A DNA stretch of 25,665 nucleotides from CAYUAI01 sp964442745 (GTDB lineage Bacteria; Pseudomonadota; Gammaproteobacteria; S012-40): positions 1 through 25,665 of the forward strand of contig CAYUAI010000060.1 in assembly GCA_964442745.1 (NCBI GenBank), read 5' to 3'. The stretch's first letter is position 1; each line of letters opens with the position of its first letter. A program made the translations under genes and the position numbers. Under the pieces are notes generated by a model. It ran no database searches and was not told the origin of the DNA. It worked only from the letters and a program-made list of their open reading frames with translations. This document shows, one piece after another, positions 24,455 to 25,665 of the stretch.

Positions 24455-24931
24455 TATATTTTTCTATAGATTGGCGTTGTTGAAAAATGTGCTTTATAAA
24501 TGGGGGCGCAAAACTTAATGGTTTTTCGGCTCCGTTTTATCTCTTGAGTTGCCTTGCTTCCTGCATCCATTTTCCTCTATCAGGAATGGGCGACGCAATA
24601 ACTTCCCATTTTGGCATCTTATTTTAGCCTGTCTTCGCCTAAAGCGCCTACGGTTGGTGCTCTATACCTCCTGTTTCCATGCTATCGTCAATCAGAACGA
24701 ACAAGTACAAATTCAATCTAACCGAAAAACAGGGAAGTGATTCCATGCCCATTCCTAACTAACAACTGGGATTTGTATGACACGAGACATGTTGTGTATA
24801 AAACCAAAAATATGACCAGCGACAGAAAAAATTTAGTTAAAGGACGTTGAAGCCTTTAACTTATGGATGGGCCTGAATCGATTAGCATTAATAGAGGCTC
24901 GTGATCAACATCAATATTTGGTACTAAATAA
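24455..24931. other. Intergenic region with MITE-like element and coding remnant
   Basis: About 480 bases between the kinase and the hydrolase. They contain the MITE-like element 24582-24756 and, from 24837 to 24935, a short open frame ending one base past the hydrolase ATG. No terminator was recognised after the kinase. Confidence 0.5.
24582..24756. mobile_element. MITE-like element with imperfect terminal inverted repeats
   Basis: The left end (24582-24607, starting AGGAATGGGCGACGCAATAA) and right end (24732-24756) are inverted copies of about 25 bases with roughly five differences. The whole unit is about 175 bases and carries no transposase. A related arm occurs at 19506-19543. Small size, inverted ends and a second related copy fit a non-autonomous element; no clear target duplication was seen. 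A 63-codon open frame spanning it has no recognisable product. Confidence 0.55.
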
Positions 24932-24935
24932 ATGA
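24837..24935 (+). pseudogene. Possible 3' remnant of a gene upstream of the hydrolase
   Basis: A 32-codon open frame ending ARDQHQYLVLNK-stop reads like the tail of a helical protein. Its TGA overlaps the ATG at 24932 as ATGA, the classic arrangement of translationally coupled genes. An in-frame TAG at 24834 cuts it off upstream and the MITE-like element ends 80 bases before. It may be the surviving end of a gene lost by deletion, but a chance frame is possible. Confidence 0.3.
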
Positions 24936-25656
24936 ATCGCCCAATTTTTTTTTGCTCATTGTCTTTTATTTACTGCCCGTGAGTTCTTATTCTTCGGAAT
25001 GCGTCGTATTGCTTCATGGCTTGGCGAGAACCGCAAGCTCAATGGATAAGCTTGGGAATGCGTTGGCTCATATCGGTTATTATGTAGTTAATATTGATTA
25101 TCCTTCAAGAAAAATGCCAATAAAGGCACTTGCTGAAATAGCCGTAGGAGAGGGCTTAAATAAATGTAGCGAAGGTAATGCAATCCCTGTAAATTTTGTT
25201 ACCCATTCTTTGGGTGGTATTTTAGTCCGTCAGTATTATTATCAGCATAAGTCTAAGGCTGTGAAGCGAGTCGTTATGCTCGGCCCGCCTAATCAGGGGA
25301 GTGAGGTGGTCGATAATTTAAAAAATATTCCAGGTTTTAAATTGCTAAATGGACCGGCGGGTATGCAGCTTGGTACAGGAGACAAAGACATACCTAAAAG
25401 TCTTGGTCCCGTTAATTTTGAGCTTGGGGTGATTGCCGGAACACAATCCATTAATTTGATACTATCTGCCTTTTTACCAAACCCTAATGATGGAAAAGTA
25501 TCAGTAGCAAGTGCGAAGGTCTTAGGCATGTGTGGCTTTATAACGTTACCGACGACTCATCCTTTCATGATGAAAAATAAGCAAGTTATTGGTGAGGTCA
25601 TTAATTTTTTGAAAGATGGCAAGTTTAAAGATGAGTCAGCCATCACACATTGTTGA
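24932..25656 (+). CDS. Secreted alpha/beta hydrolase (lipase-like), start interrupted by a T9 run
   Basis: Predicted secreted esterase or lipase. The body is continuous from 24952 to 25656 (234 codons) and shows the alpha/beta hydrolase plan: oxyanion strand VVLLHG, nucleophile elbow THSLGG, a probable catalytic Asp in NPNDGKVSV and His in TTHPF. The only start in that frame is TTG 24952, which leaves a truncated signal peptide. ATG 24932 is one base out of frame. If the T9 tract at 24945-24953 had ten T, the two would join as MNRPIFFLLIVFYLLPVSSY, a textbook signal peptide. This suggests a slippage event, phase variation or a sequencing error. The substrate is unknown, and no specific lipase chaperone is nearby. 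Confidence 0.7.
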
Positions 25657-25665
25657 ATGTGCCTA

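Noticed and set aside
24549..24740. 63-codon open frame
   Set aside because: It covers the MITE-like element from end to end and is best explained by it; no transposase features.
1..25665. CRISPR array, tRNA or rRNA genes
   Set aside because: No regularly spaced direct repeats and no tRNA or rRNA-like sequence was recognised on reading both strands; no search tool could be run.

Overview
The window reads as chromosome of a Gram-negative bacterium, most likely a gammaproteobacterium of moderate GC. The grounds are the nuoM-nuoN junction of respiratory complex I, lipoproteins with lipoboxes, an OmpA/Pal-type lipoprotein, a TssJ-like lipoprotein, a chemoreceptor preceded by a sigma-28-like promoter, and short palindromic intergenic repeats. 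I cannot name the genus. No rRNA, tRNA, CRISPR array or intact insertion sequence was seen.

Layout. Positions 3-1729 (+) are the end of a nuo operon: the 3' part of nuoM and complete nuoN. Positions 1745-7889 (-) hold an alpha-2-macroglobulin-like protein followed by a chemoreceptor with its own putative FliA promoter. Divergent from these is a large membrane protein (8187-11312, +) joining an ArsP-like permease to seven VCBS/FG-GAP calcium loops and a C-terminal ASPIC/UnbV domain. Next comes the most striking gene (11624-14665, +): a MutS homologue with a C-terminal GIY-YIG nuclease domain, the architecture of plant organellar MSH1. A cupin gene (-) converges on it. Positions 15580-19442 carry a lipoprotein of unknown function, a secreted protein of unknown function (-, sharing a bidirectional terminator with the former) and an OmpA-family lipoprotein. 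After repeat-rich spacers come a TssJ-like lipoprotein (19748-20353), a two-gene signalling operon (21006-24454) and a small secreted alpha/beta hydrolase (24932-25656) whose start is disrupted by a T9 run.

How the genes may work together. Many products act at the envelope: A2M, two or three lipoproteins, and two proteins with domains expected to bind peptidoglycan (the OmpA-family lipoprotein and the periplasmic part of the kinase). The kinase combines a peptidoglycan-binding domain with a PhnD-type solute-binding domain. Its partner regulator has one intact receiver, one degenerate receiver and no DNA-binding domain, so it probably signals by protein contact. Several spacers carry dispersed repeats: a family with the core GGATTCG-N5-CTTAATCC (11380-11466, 19662-19695), a MITE-like element with about 25-base inverted ends (24582-24756) plus a solo arm (19506-19543), and a 22-base repeat at 15265 and 20504. 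The spacers from 11.3 to 24.9 kb therefore look like accessory, recombining DNA beside a conserved nuo end.
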